Of a stretch of DNA of 24,234 nucleotides, positions 1 through 11,294 are shown piece after piece (the stretch's first letter is position 1; the number at the start of each line of letters is the position of its first letter). Under the pieces are notes generated by a model. It was given only the letters and a program-made list of their open reading frames with translations. It was not told the origin of the DNA and made no database searches. A program made the translations under genes and the position numbers. The stretch comes from Trichinella spiralis (Eukaryota > Nematoda > Enoplea > Trichinellida > Trichinellidae): positions 7,644,849-7,669,082 of the forward strand of contig CM012953.1 in the NCBI GenBank assembly GCA_000181795.3, in the 5' to 3' direction.

Positions 1-343
1 TCCAACAAAAGAAAGTCACGGTTCGTACTTGAATTAGGCATACTTCTATATGTATAGGGACAAATGGCAATGCAATATAATTTTTAGTCATCAAAAAGAG
101 ATATGGCGTAGTCATTTCTGTTTTTTTTTATATTTCATATTGTCTAGATGCAAATATTTTTCAAAAAGCGTAAAGCATCCTTAAAATTTATCATGTATTT
201 GAATTTATTCAACTGTAGCAGTACAATGTTTTCTCATAATAAAAACAATTTGTCAAGGAAATGCTTCGTGAATTATATTTAATAAAATGCATATTGTAAA
301 TACATGACGTAAACAAACAGCAATGTTTCAATTAATTACTTAT

Positions 344-350
344 TATATAA
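344..350 (+). promoter_or_regulatory. TATA box of the NUDT9-like gene
   Basis: A TATATAA string lies 38 bases before the ATG at 388, which fits a start of transcription near 370-380 and a very short leader. The bases just before the ATG (ATCATCAG) also look like a splice acceptor, so trans-splicing directly in front of the ATG is an alternative. The rest of 1-343 is AT-rich with no recognisable gene. Confidence 0.4.
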
Positions 351-387
351 AGACAAATTCAAAAGATGTTAATTCAGTTATCATCAG

Positions 388-3300
388 ATGGCGTTTAAAA
401 GTATAGCGTGGATTTTATCTGCTTTCTTAGTGTCGGCTTCATTATGTGATTTGGTAATTTCTTTAATTTTGAACATAGAACATAAACTACTTAGTTGTTT
501 TTCTTTTTCTAAAATTTTTTCTTTTCTTCAGAATTATAGAATATTACTACTTGCAATATTAGATCACTGAAAAATTTTAATAAAAAGCTTATTTAAATTT
601 AATATAATTTCAGTTTCCCAACAAAATATAACTTTAAAATAGAGTATTGCGCACTTTCTCTTAATAATGTTATAATGAACAATAGTAAAAGCAATTGCAG
701 CAATTTTTTTAACTCGATCACAGATTATTACTGATTGATTAATGATTACAAGGTGTATTTTATAATCATATAGATTTATCATTTATATGCAGTTTAGAAT
801 CATTTGAAGTTAGAAAGTAATATTATGCACTGGAAAAAGTTTTAGATTATAAGCTATAAAATTGCTTCAAAAAACTTAATTAAATTATTTCATTTCATAA
901 ATAGAAAAGTTTAAATATATCCCCATTAAAAAATGGAAATTCTCAATAATTATTAGCAAAAAATATTTTCATTTTATGAACGCAAATAAACTTTCAGTAG
1001 AGCAATATTTGATTCCAAGAAAATATAATGACAATATTTGTTCATTTTCAATAAAGTCAAACAATATTTCAAAAAGAGGTAAAATCATCGTACAAATGTT
1101 ATGGTTATTTTAGTTTCAGATAGTTACTGTTCAGCTATTTTACATCTCAATTAAACAAATTCTGTGCGTCCATTTTATTGCTATTTTATAATCTTTCTCA
1201 TCTGTAACTTTTGCATTTTTATCCTTTTTTTATTATTGCACTGACAGTTGTCTTTCTGTCATCATACATATCACAAAGTTGCAACTAAAAAATAAGGTTG
1301 CTGCGTTTCTCTTATTTTTACAGCAAATTTTATAAAAATGAATTGCATGTGTGGCCGACATAGAGAGTTTTTGATTTGTAATATTTTATAATGCATTTAT
1401 TAGAATTATCCTCAGTGCTTTTCCAAATGCTTTGCGTTTCAGTTTCTGTACTTTGCGTTAATTGTAAATTTTTTTAGCAAGACGATGCACAAGTCTTGGA
1501 AATTTTTGATGAATTCGATGGCAAACATTTGCCAAGTCCTGTGCCTGATGGCACAGTTTGCAATTTTTCAAATTCTTCAATAGAAGCGGATATTGTGAAA
1601 GAAGCAATAACTGTGAAGAATAAACCAAAAGAGAGTTCACTTCTCTCTTCTGATGCTGCTTTACATATTGCAAAACAGCTCAGTTCTTACATCAGTGCAT
1701 CAGCTGAAGGAAACATGTTTTACTTGGTAACGCAGGCTATTAAGGGAGAAAAATGTGATCCTGGAAATGAAGCTATGCATGTAATTCATGCAGTGATTAA
1801 AGAAACAGATTGTGACAAAAAAGAGGTATGAAATTAAACTCTTTAACTAGTTTTAGAATTTGTCTGAAAAATTTTTAAACGTTAAAATAAACGTTGTAAG
1901 AAGAAATAAAATATATAGTATGCAAAGATATTAATTTAAAATGTCTAAACTTTTGAAAACAAGTAGCTGCATAAAAATACCTCAACTGATTCGTTAGAAA
2001 AGCAGTGCTATTATATGCAAATAAAAATGACTTAATTTAACATTTTTATAATACTTTTGGCTTTCCTTTGGCAAATTTAATGTTGTTTACAGCTCATTCC
2101 TTTTTATTTATAAAAATGCTATGAAAGCAAATATACTCATAAATTAATAATTTTGTTGCCTTCGCTGTTATTATAATTGCATATTTGACATAATTGCTGT
2201 TCAAAGAAATTATTTATCATATGACGCATTGACTACTCTTTATTTGTCTTAAATTTATATAGATAGAAGAATGGGGTTCACACAGTGGTTGCCGAGTAAA
2301 TGAACATGATTTTGGGCATCATTGCATCTGGATAGGAAAAGTTAAAGAAAGTAAAGTGACTGAAAATCATGGAATTTTTTGCGAAGTATATTTTAATGTA
2401 AGTTTTCATTAAAAATAAAAGTAAATGTATTATGTAAAAATAAATTAAAAAATAGATCATTTCCATACAGCAATACTTTTAATAATGCCAAATAATTTGA
2501 AAGTTTTATAGATTATTACGTTATGTAATATGATTCATTTTAAAATTGGAATCGTGAGCTAAGCATGCGTCATCATAAAATTTATTCATATAATGTGAAT
2601 AAATTAATTGTCATTAATCTATTCAGAGTTACAGTTTTTTCTCATCCGCACAACCGCTTTGCCAGTCGTTAAGATATCATAATACAGGGGTATGATTATT
2701 ATTTGCAATAATCACAATAAAATGACCCATGCTTTTTGAAGATGTTGCGTGTTACACCAGCTAATGCCAAATTTTTTGAAGGAAGCTTCGTAGCATATAA
2801 ACCTCCAGATTTTTCAGCAAGTTATCCTAAAGGAAAATCATTTGATGATTTTGATCCATCTAATAAGTAATTTTTTATTTTTGTTAAATTACCATATTTT
2901 CTATAAACTGCTTTATAGAAAAATTAATTTAAATGGAAAAGATGGTAGCATTGATAGGCGTCCAATGGATAACAAAAAATACACAGTAAAAGATGGTCGC
3001 CCTCAGAACCCAGGTGGTTTAACTGGATTACAAGGCAGAGGAGTACATCCTCGCTGGGGTTCAAATTTTATGGCAATATTTGTTATTACCAGGTATATTA
3101 TATGAAAATCATTACCTCATTACTATTAATTTTTGTCAAAATATGTTCAAAATTGCCACTAAAAAGTATATTGTAGTTTAAAATTTTTTTTAACAAACTA
3201 TTGGAGTAGAATTCACTAATTAGTAATTTCTTAATACTAACATTTTTTTGATATATTAAATCTTATAGGGTGAATTTAAATGTTTATCATTTTTATCTTA

Positions 3301-4095
3301 TTTCAAAATCAATAAAATTGCTTAACTTTAAATGATTTCAGGCAAGAAGGTGATAAACTCGAAGTATTATCAACCTCTTCATCTTTGAAGCCAGTTTCAT
3401 TTCCTAATGTACGTAATAAATATTTCTTGATAATGAAGTATACACGTATGTACTTTAATTTTAGTTCTACGTCGACAACTATGATTTAACAACACTGAGG
3501 TCACAACTGGAAAAAATAATACTTCATAGCAATTCCCAGAATTCACATTCTGAGGAAGAAATTAAAAAGATTGTTAAAGAAGCAATGCATCATAGCACAC
3601 TTGTAAAATATTTTGATTTATACTGTTATCCAAAGTGTTTTATAATTAACATTGCAGTTAAAGCAAGGTTTTACACCTGACGCCAGCAACACAGATAATT
3701 CATGGCTTGAAACTGTGATAGTGCAAATCAGTGACCAGTCAAGAAAGCATGTTGGATTGCTCGATTTGAAGCCAACAGAAAGTGTGGACAAAGTTGGATG
3801 GAAGCTATTAGATAAAACTGAACAGAAAAATTTGCTGAACACGATAAGCGAAGCGATTGGAAAAGACAACTTAAACGAAATTGCTGCTGAAGTCGAAAGG
3901 AAACGTTCCAAAAAGATTTCAAAGGCCTTGCTAGTTGCTGGTTTAATTGGCAGATTTTTCAGTGGACTAAGCTTTGTGGTCGCCGTGGTGGCGTTCATTT
4001 GCACCGGTTCGCTTCTTCCTGTCCTTGGTGCTGTAGGTTTATTGGTAGCATTTTCTGTGCTTTCAGTGATTGCTATGCGACACATAAAATACTGA
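388..4095 (+). CDS. Membrane or secreted NUDT9-like protein with degenerate Nudix box (8 exons)
   Basis: Exons inferred: 388-453, 1478-1825, 2263-2397, 2742-2866, 2919-3092, 3342-3408, 3465-3602, 3658-4095. All junctions are GT-AG, the phases agree, and the product is 496 residues. Exon 1 encodes a signal peptide (MAFKSIAWILSAFLVSASLC). Residues 23-183 are not recognised. From about 184 the protein resembles human NUDT9 (ADP-ribose pyrophosphatase) and the NUDT9-homology domain of TRPM2: KDGSIDRR (232-239), GGLTGLQGRGVHPRWG (257-272) and NTDNSWLET (about 362-370) match conserved family blocks. The Nudix box should read GG-5x-GE then REFGEE, but here residues 305-323 have NF, YD and SQLEKI, so the metal-binding glutamates are gone. 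ADP-ribose binding without hydrolysis is an inference. Two hydrophobic segments (about 441-490) end the protein, followed by a short basic tail. The first intron (1024 bases) could hide another exon. An antisense open frame over exon 8 is a shadow. Confidence 0.8.
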
Positions 4096-4098
4096 AAT

Positions 4099-4104
4099 AA
4101 TAAA
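4099..4104 (+). terminator. Poly(A) signal of the NUDT9-like gene
   Basis: AATAAA starts 3 bases after the TGA stop at 4093-4095, implying a 3' UTR of only about 20-30 bases. Such short 3' UTRs occur in nematodes. No competing close signal was seen. Confidence 0.5.
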
Positions 4105-4499
4105 ATGTAAACCATGACACTGCTTTCCGTAATAATTTTTTAACGCAAAATTGTCCTATCAAGATGATGAAAGTTCCCCCAAAATCAATCACTTAGATGC
4201 CAGCAATTAAAATGAAGTAACAGGTGCAACGCACCTGGAAGATAGCACTAAGTAGCTTAGCAAATTTATAATCACTTTGAGTTAAAACTTTTTTTCTCAT
4301 GCCATGATCTAGATGATGACATCTAGAATGCTACGTTGAAGCGTTTTGTTGAACGTTTACAGAAATGAACTTTGCTTTAAAAATAAAAAGCATTCTGCTA
4401 CCATTGATACACTGAGTTTACTACTGATTTTAATGAGAGAATTCAAAATAGAAGATTGAAATGGAAATTTTTTCTATTAAAAATGTCACTGTACACGAT
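4105..4499. other. Intergenic stretch, nothing recognised
   Basis: Moderately AT-rich DNA between the NUDT9-like gene and the retroelement fossil. No frame stays open and no family was recognised. It may be upstream remains of the same retroelement, but I cannot show that. Confidence 0.4.
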
Positions 4500-5420
4500 G
4501 ATAGATGGACTAAAAATGCTCAAGTGCTATCACATGTGCTTCAATGCAAAATGTGTAACTGACCAGAATTGAAACTGGAACAACAATATAAAACTTTATG
4601 ACAAAAATACAGAATTAATAGTGTGTGTAAATTGTTTTATATATGGAAATCAAGTGACAATTACAACAGTCCTGAGATATTCTGCAACAAGTACATCCAG
4701 TAAATATATGCGTGAAATGATCTGCAAGAAGCTATGTATGATGGCCCAGAATGTATAATGACATGGAACAAATTTTACACATGTACATTATGTTTAGAAT
4801 CAAGAATTGCACAAACACAAGCACCGGTACATCCGTGGAAGGAAGTTACATAACTATGGTTTTATATGCATATAGATTTATTTGGCCCATTACAAAAAGG
4901 ATATGTTTGTTGGTTTTAGAATAATACTCGAACTAGTTGGAAATCCAACCAAGCAAGCAATGCAATCTATGTTAGTAGTTATATAACCAAACGACAACTA
5001 TTTACAACTCATGGACTGCCTGAAATGATAGTGCTAAATGACGCAACAGCATATACATCAAACAAATTTCAGAATTTCACTGCGAATTATATTGCACTTG
5101 AAATTTATTCAATCAGAAAATTCGAACGCATGGTTTGCAGACGATGAAATCAGTACTAAAAAGCATGGCCAGAAAAAAACGTGTAGAGATTATTAACTCA
5201 TTATAAAACTATTAACTCAACATATGAAACCAAATGGCGCAACCGGCTATAGCACAGTGGAATTTCTGATGTATCATAGACCAGAAGGTTACTGGAAAAT
5301 CTATATCTATACGTATCACAAGAACATGAAGCAAACTAAATATTCTTCAGAGAAACCGACAGCATGTGAAGAAAACAAATGCAAGCAACCTATAAAAAAG
5401 TACACGAATATTGGAAAATA
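4500..5420 (+). mobile_element. Fossil of a Ty3/gypsy-type retroelement, integrase region
   Basis: Read on the plus strand, this stretch shows scattered resemblance to the integrase part of Ty3/gypsy pol: a zinc-binding-type start, the beginning of the catalytic core, and a later part of the core, in the expected order. It is badly broken, with many interruptions spread across its length, and looks old. No flanking long terminal repeats, primer-binding site, gag or reverse transcriptase could be recognised nearby. The limits are approximate. The family call rests on pattern recognition, and a related integrase-bearing element (BEL/Pao or similar) is possible. Confidence 0.55.
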
Positions 5421-6902
5421 GTTATCAACAACAGCTTAGGAACAACCTGGACCATTAGCTTATAATATGCACTGTATTGATAAGAAAGTACTGAATAGTT
5501 TAACAAATGCATAGTAATGAGAGTTTCGAAGAATGTACGCGAAACAGAGGTCATGAACTGAATAGAATACTTTAATTTTGTTGTTTTACTGGAATTACTG
5601 AAATTATGAAAACAGTTGATTAAACTGCTTTACCATAACTGATTATGATAATGCTTCATCAAAGTTATCTGATCTGTATTAAAGTGACTGATTGTAACCA
5701 ACGTAAAAGAGCTTTATCGTAGTATTAACAAAAGTAAGAAGCATAAACAAAGAGGAACTAAAAGTCATCAGCAACAAATAGGACGCTTTATGATTTATAT
5801 TTATGAACAACTGTAAATATTGTATTTATTTTTTAAAAAATTGTCATTGCTCATTGCAAACAGTGAAATGCTGCTGAATTTCTGAACAATGTGTGAAAAT
5901 TTTGAAAGATGAAAATCCTTGCTAAACTGAAATGGCCTGCTTTTTTTTGTTTTCATAGACAGTTGTTCGACGCCTTTTGATATACCACGTGAGAGATAGG
6001 TGAACTAAGCTAACGAAAGATGCAATTTCATCTCTGTCAAAGTGCAAGCGTTGGATTTCAGCTCGTTCATGCTGATGCTTTAATCCGACTTGACGTGCTT
6101 AAAGTGAGACTGTCATCTTAAAGATATTTAGGAGCACGTGTTTCTCAGTAATTTTGAGAACTTAATAACTTTCTTATAAACAAACTCAACAGCATCACAA
6201 CGTCAGGAATTTCGATAGATATTCCAAGTTGAAAATGTGAAGAGATTTGAATGTCTGATACAACTGCTTAATATTTCATTACTCTACATTATCTGTTGAA
6301 ATGTTTGAAGTATTTTGATGAATTAAACTAAAAAAATGGAAAATATAAATATAAATTTGTCGTAAAAATAAAAATAAAATATTATCTTTATATCTTATAT
6401 ATGTTGACCCTTTAAATATATTGGAAATATTTTGAACGATGCTAATGGTAAAACGATCTGAATCAATTTTTAAGCAAAACATGTTTAGCTTTCATTCATT
6501 CAATGCATTTTGTTATTCACAAATTACATTTATTCGGCAGTTTTATTTAGTTTTTATTGATGAATCATTTTTAAAGGTTTCATTGGCAAATTAATTGAAT
6601 AAAATTTGGAATCAATATTTACAATTTCATAATATCAAATTGCTTTCTTTAAACTTCACTCATCTTTTGCAATAAAGTGAATGTAATTGCAATTTATAAG
6701 TGCATATTAACATGGATAATCTATTCAGTGCTTTCAATGTTACAGATTATTTGGAGATTATTTTTAAAAAAAATCATTTTTACAAATTCATAAAATAATT
6801 TTTGTATCATGGATTAATTTTATTACTTTCTTTCATTTTGATTGTTGTTGAAATGGTAGAATCTTAAAAGTGAAATTGCAAATTCGGTTGATAGAATAGA
6901 AA
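5421..6902. other. AT-rich intergenic DNA
   Basis: No recognisable gene. Scattered features are a T-run near 5941-5948 and an E-box-like CACGTG near 5986. The first few hundred bases may be further decayed retroelement sequence, which cannot be shown here. Confidence 0.4.
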
Positions 6903-7013
6903 AATGCCAACCCAACAAGAACAACCACGCCGGACGAGCTTCTATCGACAATAGCTGACACGGCCGGACACCTTGTTCCGGAATTGAAGCACTTCAACGC
7001 CCACGCTGATTAA
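6903..7013 (+). other. GC-richer open patch, possible relic exon
   Basis: A 36-codon open segment ending in TAA stands out from the AT-rich surroundings by composition and encodes a plausible soluble peptide (it contains TPDELLSTIADTAGHLVPEL). No donor site follows it and no partner exon was found. It could be a relic exon, part of a decayed mobile element, or chance. A perfect CCGGA/TCCGG hairpin lies inside it. Function is not recognised. Confidence 0.2.
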
Positions 7014-8314
7014 CTGAAAATATAAAACTGACAACTGGCAAGCTAAAGCTTGCTTATTAGTTGAACAGCAACGAAGCCAATCACAACCACTGGACGCTGA
7101 TCATCAACAACAATTCGAACAAACAAATTATAATTATCATTGTTAAGAATTGAAAAAGAAGCAGTATTTTATTTAATACATAAAAATACTTTATAACAAA
7201 ACTAAGTTCGTTTTGTCGTCGGGAACGACAGTTTGTCAGAATATATATATATACATATGTAAATTGGTACAATGGAAAAGAATGGGCAATGATGAAGACC
7301 AGAATTTTGGATGAATTAACTGAAATTGGTACTGTGATCAAAAAATTGTAAATACTATTATTGGACAGTGTCGAACAAGATGGTCAATTTTAATTGCCAT
7401 TGGATAAATTTGATTGAAAAATTTCCATTTCAATTTCAGCGCTGAATTAATTCCCCAATTGCAACGAAAATAAGTAGCAATTTCGTTGAAAAACGATTTT
7501 TCCTCGCCAACTCAGCAAAGCAAAGATGTAAGCAGAAGTTTTTAAAACCACCAGCCATCAAACAAATGTTGTTGTTGTTGTGGCCACAAGTGCATTTTTT
7601 CAATGCCAACAAACACGAAGCACCTGCGTTATCAAAGTTGACATGCTTGACAATGGTAGAAATATTTCCCTTTTTCAATACTTCAGTGGTTTTTGATGAT
7701 TGATTTATCCAGAGTGAACAGCAGCGTTGGTTGCTTTAAAACGAATGGTCATTTCGAGAAAGCAAACACAGAACGAGTTTAATATTTTATGACAATAATA
7801 ATCAGCGCTATTTGACAACTGCAATGCAATATCTGCTTGGTATCATGTTTGATATTGCTCCGATATTGACAGTGTTCATGTTTCAAAACATTATTATTCA
7901 ATTATTTGTTTATTTCAATACTGAACGATGATTTGATTTGATTTGATTTGATTTGATGACAAATTTCAGTTTTCTATTTAAAATGCAATTAAATTCATCG
8001 TGTATTTTTCACCGTGCGATAGATGAATAATTTAAATTCAAAGCAGAAATTATTAATGAACATCATTTTCAGAATCAAAACAAGGTAGTCAAAGGTAGTG
8101 AATTTTTCAGATGTAAATAAGTAATAAATTAATTATTCAAATGGCCAGATTAAAGCGCGAGTTGATGGACGTGCCGTGCCAGTTTGCAAATGCGTAAATT
8201 TGAAAAACACGCGCAGGGTAATTTATTGGGAATTAATTGTCACGAGGAGACGAACCCAAACTGAATGATGTTGGTCCGCATGAAGTAGAAACCCCAATTT
8301 CAACAGAGTGGAAT
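7014..8314. other. AT-rich intergenic DNA downstream of the LRR gene
   Basis: No supported gene. An 80-codon open frame on the minus strand (7436-7678) lacks family resemblance or splice partners. The part nearest 8315 probably holds the 3' end of the minus-strand LRR transcript; a second minus-strand AATAAA is at 8222-8227. Confidence 0.4.
7929..7958. repeat. Pentanucleotide microsatellite (GATTT)n
   Basis: About five to six perfect tandem copies of GATTT run without interruption. This is a simple-sequence repeat, likely length-variable between individuals. Confidence 0.9.
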
Positions 8315-8320
8315 TTTATT
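8315..8320 (-). terminator. Poly(A) signal of the LRR gene
   Basis: TTTATT on the plus strand reads AATAAA on the minus strand, about 90 bases past the TAA stop of the LRR gene. A second copy at 8222-8227 is an alternative. Confidence 0.45.
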
Positions 8321-8409
8321 CAACTGCAAAAGTTGAAAAACAAATCAACAGAGAGATAGATAATTAGTAAAAAATGAACAAATATCAGCTAATATGTAAA
8401 GTAAACAGA

Positions 8410-10920
8410 TTATGCAAATGAGAATAGAAGTTGAGGTATAAGGACCAAGGAGAACCAGAGCAGCGGTGGGAAAATTGTGGATCGAGCAGAGTCGCCGGTC
8501 GACTGAAGAAGCTGGTCAAAGTGGTCGTTGCGCTGGTTCGACAACGAATGCTTGCAACGGTTCGTCGACGACTTGCAGGCGTTGTTGGCGTTGTTTATGG
8601 AGTCAATCGCCCGGTGCAGACGTTGATACTGGGAACACGGCACGGTGTTGTTGGCAAAGCAGAGGCGTTTGGCGTTTTCGACCGCTGGCACACCTTCGAC
8701 GTGGTCGATCACATTGTCCACAATGTCCACTTGGCCAGTTCGAATGGCAGACAAAGTGGCAAAATTGAAACTGAGAAAATGGTTCTGATTCAAAATCAGC
8801 TGACCGATTCGAGCACCGTCGACGGTCAGTGGTCGCCAGTGGCCGAGTTGGGAATTTTCGACGACCAGACGTGCGACGTCGGTCTGCGCCAGCCAGTGGG
8901 CTTCGATTCCTGCCGTTTCGACGACGGTCACATTTTCCAAGCGCATTTGAAGCAATGGATTTTTAGTCCCAAATCCAACCGGCGACTCCTTCGACATTTC
9001 CAACAAACAGTCGACAATGGTCAAACTGACCAATTTGTCCATCGCGCTGAACACTTGGCCGTCGATGAGCAGAGTGCTGTTGTGCAAAATCACCGACTGA
9101 GCATGGCCAGCCAGATTGTCGACCAAACGCAGCGATTCGCAATTGCCCACACGAACCACGGACGTGTTGAACGTCAGAATCGGCGGACGGTCGCCAGCCG
9201 AAAAGGGCGTGGCCGTGCACGTGCATTCGGTCAACAATGGTTCGACCGATGAGCAACGCAGTGGTCCAACTTGCCAGTGGATCGAGTTTCCAGTGTCGGT
9301 GTGGTCGGCGCAGTGCCGCTTGCTGAAGTTGGCAAAACTGACCACCGGTCGACGTGATGGTTGATCAGCAGCACAGCCGTTCGAGTGGACCGTCCAGTGG
9401 GACGATGTAGATGCGGTGGCTTCGAGACGGATCATCTCGTCGAGCCAACTCGTCGAACACTGGCAACGAAACTGATTGCCAGTCAATTGTAGCTGGCCGA
9501 AGGAGAAATTAGCAAAGTGGATTTGGTTGGAAAAGCGATTTTCGCTCACGTTGATCCGGTCGGCGTGCAGGTCGGCCAGCCAAGCCGGGTCGGCGTCGGT
9601 GATGTTGTTGCGCTTGAAAGTGAACTCGCCGGCCAAAGTCCGACGGAACACACCCGACGCGACAGTGCCCAGTCTCGAGTCGACCACTCGGAGCTGGTCG
9701 ACTGTGGTCGATTCAATCGACGAGCTGTGCCAATTTTGCACTCGACTCGAGTCGACGATCAAGCTGCCAATCGAACAGTCGCGGAACGCAGACCTGTGCA
9801 CCGTCTGGACCGTAGTGGACAACAGCATCAAGTAGTCGACCTGGTGGAGCGAGACAAAACTACCTCCGGCGATGTGGTCGATCAACGTCCGGTCGAAGCG
9901 AATGCTGCCGACGCGCCGGGCTCCGTCGAACGCACCCTCGTCCACCGCGCCGACGCTACTGCTGACCAACGCGACAGACCGCACGTCACGCAGACGCATC
10001 GCCGACGCGCCCAGACGGTCGAATCGACACTGGTCGAAGTGGAGTTCGGCGACGTTCGAAAACGCGCCCATGCGCAAGGGGCCGGCGACGGCGACGTTGA
10101 AAAAGTGGACCCGGCCGCCGCCGTCTGTCGGATCGAACGTCGCGCCGTCGCCGGTCGTGCCGACACGACCAATTCGACAGTTGAACAGTTCGACCGAGTC
10201 GAACCGACCGGCGCCGACGACCAGCGCGTGAGCGTCGGCGGTTTCAATTTTCGCATCTTCGAGCACGAATTTGCCGAACGTCGACCGTTTCAACAGGGCG
10301 GGCCCGAGCCAGCCGACCGCCAGACGGCCGCGCATGAACACGTTGCTGACGTTGGTCAGCCAGCCCAAGGCGCCGGTCTCCAACGTACCGATATTTGCCT
10401 CGCGGAAATACAAATACTGCACATCGGACAAATGCCGGAACGCGCCGGTCTGGATCCGACCGACACTGACGTTGCGGAACCAGACGTGCTTGGCTTGGCG
10501 AAAGCCGGCGAACGCGTTCTCGGCCACCAGTTCCAAACCGCTGTCGCGTACCGTCAACTGGTCGGGGCATTTGGTCATGTCGCGGAACGCGTACGACTGG
10601 ACGGTCAGCGAGCTGACGTTGGTGATGCTGATCTCGTGGCCCACTGCCAGACCGGCGAACGTGTCGGCGCTGATCACCAACTTCCTGCAACTGTGGATGA
10701 ATATTTTGCCGATGTATTCGATACCGCGGAACGAGTCGAGCGTGGTGTGATTCGAAGGCGCGTCGGCGCAAGTGCACACGATCACCGTATCCGCACAGAC
10801 GCAATATGCTGGACAACGTGCCGACGTGACCACATCCGACGCCAAGCACGCTTGGAACCAAACGACAATCAACAGCGACAGTCGAAAACGACCAGTCATC
10901 GTCGACAAGTAAGCAATCAT
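8410..10920 (-). CDS. Secreted leucine-rich-repeat protein, probably GPI-anchored, intronless
   Basis: The single open frame gives 836 residues from the first ATG (10918-10920). An ATG at 10897-10899 gives an 829-residue form with a more classical signal peptide (RFRLSLLIVVWFQACLA core); either may be used. After the signal comes a cysteine-rich N-cap (C36, C40, C42, C49, C51, LRRNT-like). A long solenoid of roughly 22-24-residue units follows, alternating L-x-L-type strands with GAF-type turns. An LRRCT-like cap (QFRCQCSTSWLDEMI, with cysteines 486, 488, 516, 537) is followed by a second cysteine cluster and a shorter second LRR block. At least twelve N-x-S/T sequons support an extracellular location. 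The last 21 residues are hydrophobic with no cytoplasmic tail, preceded by small residues (STGDSARS), as in GPI-anchor signals. Such proteins usually act in adhesion or receptor recognition; the ligand cannot be told. The gene is markedly GC-rich and intronless, unlike both other genes here. Confidence 0.85.
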   Translation of the reverse strand: MIAYLSTMTGRFRLSLLIVVWFQACLASDVVTSARCPAYCVCADTVIVCTCADAPSNHTTLDSFRGIEYIGKIFIHSCRKLVISADTFAGLAVGHEISITNVSSLTVQSYAFRDMTKCPDQLTVRDSGLELVAENAFAGFRQAKHVWFRNVSVGRIQTGAFRHLSDVQYLYFREANIGTLETGALGWLTNVSNVFMRGRLAVGWLGPALLKRSTFGKFVLEDAKIETADAHALVVGAGRFDSVELFNCRIGRVGTTGDGATFDPTDGGGRVHFFNVAVAGPLRMGAFSNVAELHFDQCRFDRLGASAMRLRDVRSVALVSSSVGAVDEGAFDGARRVGSIRFDRTLIDHIAGGSFVSLHQVDYLMLLSTTVQTVHRSAFRDCSIGSLIVDSSRVQNWHSSSIESTTVDQLRVVDSRLGTVASGVFRRTLAGEFTFKRNNITDADPAWLADLHADRINVSENRFSNQIHFANFSFGQLQLTGNQFRCQCSTSWLDEMIRLEATASTSSHWTVHSNGCAADQPSRRPVVSFANFSKRHCADHTDTGNSIHWQVGPLRCSSVEPLLTECTCTATPFSAGDRPPILTFNTSVVRVGNCESLRLVDNLAGHAQSVILHNSTLLIDGQVFSAMDKLVSLTIVDCLLEMSKESPVGFGTKNPLLQMRLENVTVVETAGIEAHWLAQTDVARLVVENSQLGHWRPLTVDGARIGQLILNQNHFLSFNFATLSAIRTGQVDIVDNVIDHVEGVPAVENAKRLCFANNTVPCSQYQRLHRAIDSINNANNACKSSTNRCKHSLSNQRNDHFDQLLQSTGDSARSTIFPPLLWFSLVLIPQLLFSFA

Positions 10921-11294
10921 CAATAATGAGGCAAGAGACAGAAACAAACAGAACAACAAAGAACCTTTCGCCGACCGCTCACCCAGCTAATGCTTCGGCG
11001 TCTGGATAAATAAAAACAGCTAACAATTCACAATGCAGGTATTGCCAGTTGGCAGCTGCCAGTCCGCAATGCCAATCAAATTCAACTGCCGCTGCCCGTT
11101 TTTGAACGGCTGACCTTGGCACCGGAACAACAAATGAATAAATGAGGAAATTGCCCACACACGGCTCGACTTTTCTTCCGGCCCCAACCAACTTCGCCAC
11201 TCGATTCGAGTTCCAAGCTCACGCGACGTGCCGCCAGCTTAAAAATGAACTGCCAAAATAACTACAATCCGGGGAGGCACCGCGACAACACTCA

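Noticed and set aside
3618-4115. 165-codon minus-strand open frame over exon 8 of the NUDT9-like gene
   Set aside because: The plus strand carries conserved NUDT9-family residues and fits the splice phases; the minus frame has no recognisable features.
5421-6150. Possible long terminal repeat of the gypsy-type fossil
   Set aside because: No matching repeat was found upstream of the integrase region, so no terminal repeat can be supported.
7436-7678. 80-codon minus-strand open frame
   Set aside because: Contains a translated microsatellite (repeated N) and no recognisable domain; no partner exons.
9517-10926. 469-codon open frame on the plus strand opposite the LRR gene, with several shorter ones
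   Set aside because: It mirrors the GC-rich LRR coding frame on the other strand, shows no domain or signal, and has repetitive charged composition typical of antisense shadows.
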